The notes beneath the pieces are model-generated. The model was given only the letters and a program-made list of their open reading frames with translations, made no database searches and had not been told where the DNA came from. Shown in pieces: positions 5,688 to 6,963 of a DNA stretch of 6,963 nt. How positions within the stretch are numbered: position 1 is the stretch's first letter; each line of letters begins with the position of its first letter. The translations under genes and the position numbers were made by a program. The stretch spans positions 1-6,963 of the forward strand of contig JAFGMJ010000053.1 of assembly GCA_016927635.1 (NCBI GenBank), in the 5' to 3' direction. This DNA is from Actinomycetota bacterium. GTDB taxonomy: Bacteria; Actinomycetota; Humimicrobiia; Humimicrobiales; Humimicrobiaceae.

Positions 5688-6963
5688 ATGAATACTAGAG
5701 AAAAATTTATAGAGTGCACGCAATTTAACCGTAAAGCAGGTGCAGTGAAATGGGAATTCGGTTACTGGGGCAAGACTATTAAAAACTGGTACAAAGAGGG
5801 TCTTCCACTGGTAAATTATCCCAGGGTGCCTGCAAATATAGTCAACACGACCGCGTCTCTGTACACTGCAGTATGGCAGCGTTTTTTAAAGAGGGAAAAA
5901 ACGCTTTATGAGCTCATGTTTGATGAAACCGAAATAATAGCGGAACTGCCTGACGGCATAGCTGTCTGCGCAGGCGGTCTTTACTGGCCAAGCCAGGGAT
6001 TTCCCGCAGACAGGGATGTAAAGGATTATTTTGGCATGGATGAAATTCAAATTATAGTATGCGCAGAGCAGCTTTTGTATCCCCAGTTTGAGATAGAAAT
6101 TACAAAAGAGGATGAAAAATATATAGATTACATAGACCTTGATGGATGCAAAAGAAGGTTTTCAAAGTTTGAGCAGGTACTTCCTGCAGGGCTTGAATGG
6201 CCAATAAAGGGCTGGGACAGCTGGAATGAGATAAAAAGCGAAAGAATGAGCCTGGACAAGATAAAACAAAGGCTCCCTGCTAACTGGGATGAGCTTGTAA
6301 AACAATATAAAAGCCGAAATTATCCGCTGTCAATTGGCGGATATCCCAACGGCATATTCGGCACTCTTACTCATCTTATAGGCTATGAGAACCTTTTTTT
6401 ATTTTATTATGACCATCCCGACCTTATAAAAGACATACTGGACAGGCTGACAGATATATGGATTGCGCTTTGGGAGGAGATTCTCTCATACACAGATATA
6501 GACCTTTGCAATATATGGGAAGACATATCCTCCGGAAAAGGTTCCATGGTATCGCCAAAAGTGGTTAAAGAGTTCATAGCGCCTTATTACAAAAAAATTG
6601 CCGATTTTTTAAAAAGCAAGAAAATCGACATATTCCTTGTTGACACTGACGGCGACTGTAACGAACTTGTGCCAATATTTATAGAAGCGGGCGTTACCGG
6701 GCTTTATCCCATGGAGGTAAGCGCTGGCATGGATGTAGTAAAATTGCGTAAGAATTATCCGGAGCTTTTTATAATGGGGGGCATTCCAAAAATGGAAATA
6801 GCCAAAGGCAAAAAAAGAACAGATGAAATACTTGAGCCAGTAAACTGGCTGCTAAAACAGGGCGGATACATACCGTTTGGCGATCATTTAATACCGCCTG
6901 AGGTGCCATGGAAGGATTTCAAGTATTACAGGGAAAAGCTGAACACACTTATAGACTTGAACC
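5688..6963 (+). CDS. UroD-fold (uroporphyrinogen decarboxylase-like) protein, probable methyltransferase component, 3' end beyond window
   Basis: The frame is open for 425 codons from the ATG, which follows TGAGGA (5677-5682) by 5 bases, to the right edge; the C-terminus is probably near. The N-terminus (MNTREKFIEC, then WEFGYWGKTIKNWYKEGLP at 22-40) and C-terminal blocks VDTDGDCNELVP (318-329), LYPMEVSAGMD (339-349), GGIPK (364-368) and GGYIPFGDHLIPP (392-404) are typical of the large UroD-like branch, not of the haem-pathway enzyme. UroD-fold proteins include the MtaA/MtbA methylcobamide:coenzyme M methyltransferases and proteins acting with corrinoid methyltransferases. The MtaA-type zinc pattern HxC is replaced by DxD (D319, D321), so a coenzyme M role is unlikely. 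It lies 35 bp after the MttB-family gene without a clear terminator, suggesting it takes part in the same methyl-transfer pathway; whether as donor or acceptor enzyme is open. Confidence 0.88.
   Translation, partial: MNTREKFIECTQFNRKAGAVKWEFGYWGKTIKNWYKEGLPLVNYPRVPANIVNTTASLYTAVWQRFLKREKTLYELMFDETEIIAELPDGIAVCAGGLYWPSQGFPADRDVKDYFGMDEIQIIVCAEQLLYPQFEIEITKEDEKYIDYIDLDGCKRRFSKFEQVLPAGLEWPIKGWDSWNEIKSERMSLDKIKQRLPANWDELVKQYKSRNYPLSIGGYPNGIFGTLTHLIGYENLFLFYYDHPDLIKDILDRLTDIWIALWEEILSYTDIDLCNIWEDISSGKGSMVSPKVVKEFIAPYYKKIADFLKSKKIDIFLVDTDGDCNELVPIFIEAGVTGLYPMEVSAGMDVVKLRKNYPELFIMGGIPKMEIAKGKKRTDEILEPVNWLLKQGGYIPFGDHLIPPEVPWKDFKYYREKLNTLIDLN

Overview
This is an AT-rich bacterial window with long AT tracts between genes and strong AAGGAGG-type ribosome binding sites. 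It encodes a PolX-type repair polymerase, a dodecin, a LysM protein, a LacI-family regulator and a cobamide-dependent methyltransferase cassette. The cassette points to an anaerobe that draws methyl groups from methylated compounds, such as an acetogen or fermenter. I cannot name a phylum from the sequence. I see no rRNA, tRNA, CRISPR array, insertion sequence or prophage signature.

Layout. Positions 1-1249 (minus strand) hold the first 416 codons of a family X DNA polymerase with a C-terminal PHP domain, cut by the window edge. A 170-bp AT-rich divergent region (1250-1419) carries weak promoter candidates for both directions. On the plus strand follow a 68-residue dodecin (1420-1626) and a 159-residue LysM protein with no signal peptide (1753-2232), each with its own strong ribosome binding site. 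A probable terminator lies at about 2299-2325.

The second half reads as one transcription unit on the plus strand: a LacI-family regulator (2445-3482), a corrinoid protein of the MttC type (3534-4181), an MttB-family methyltransferase without an in-frame amber codon (4204-5652), and a UroD-fold protein (5688 to beyond the right edge). The gaps are 51, 22 and 35 bp, and no convincing terminator lies inside. The regulator's promoter (TTGACA, 17 bp, TATATA) contains a perfect 20-bp palindrome centred on CG, the form expected of a LacI/PurR-type operator, so the regulator probably controls itself and perhaps the whole operon.

Working model (inference): the MttB homologue moves a methyl group from an unknown substrate to the cobamide on the MttC-like protein. 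The UroD-fold protein is either a second methyltransferase or another substrate-specific one. The LacI-family protein releases the promoter when it binds a ligand related to the substrate. The substrate is not identifiable from sequence. The most unusual points are the operator embedded in the promoter spacer, a regulator mRNA that would be leaderless or nearly so, a divergent MttB, and a UroD-fold protein lacking the zinc-site pattern of MtaA/MtbA.
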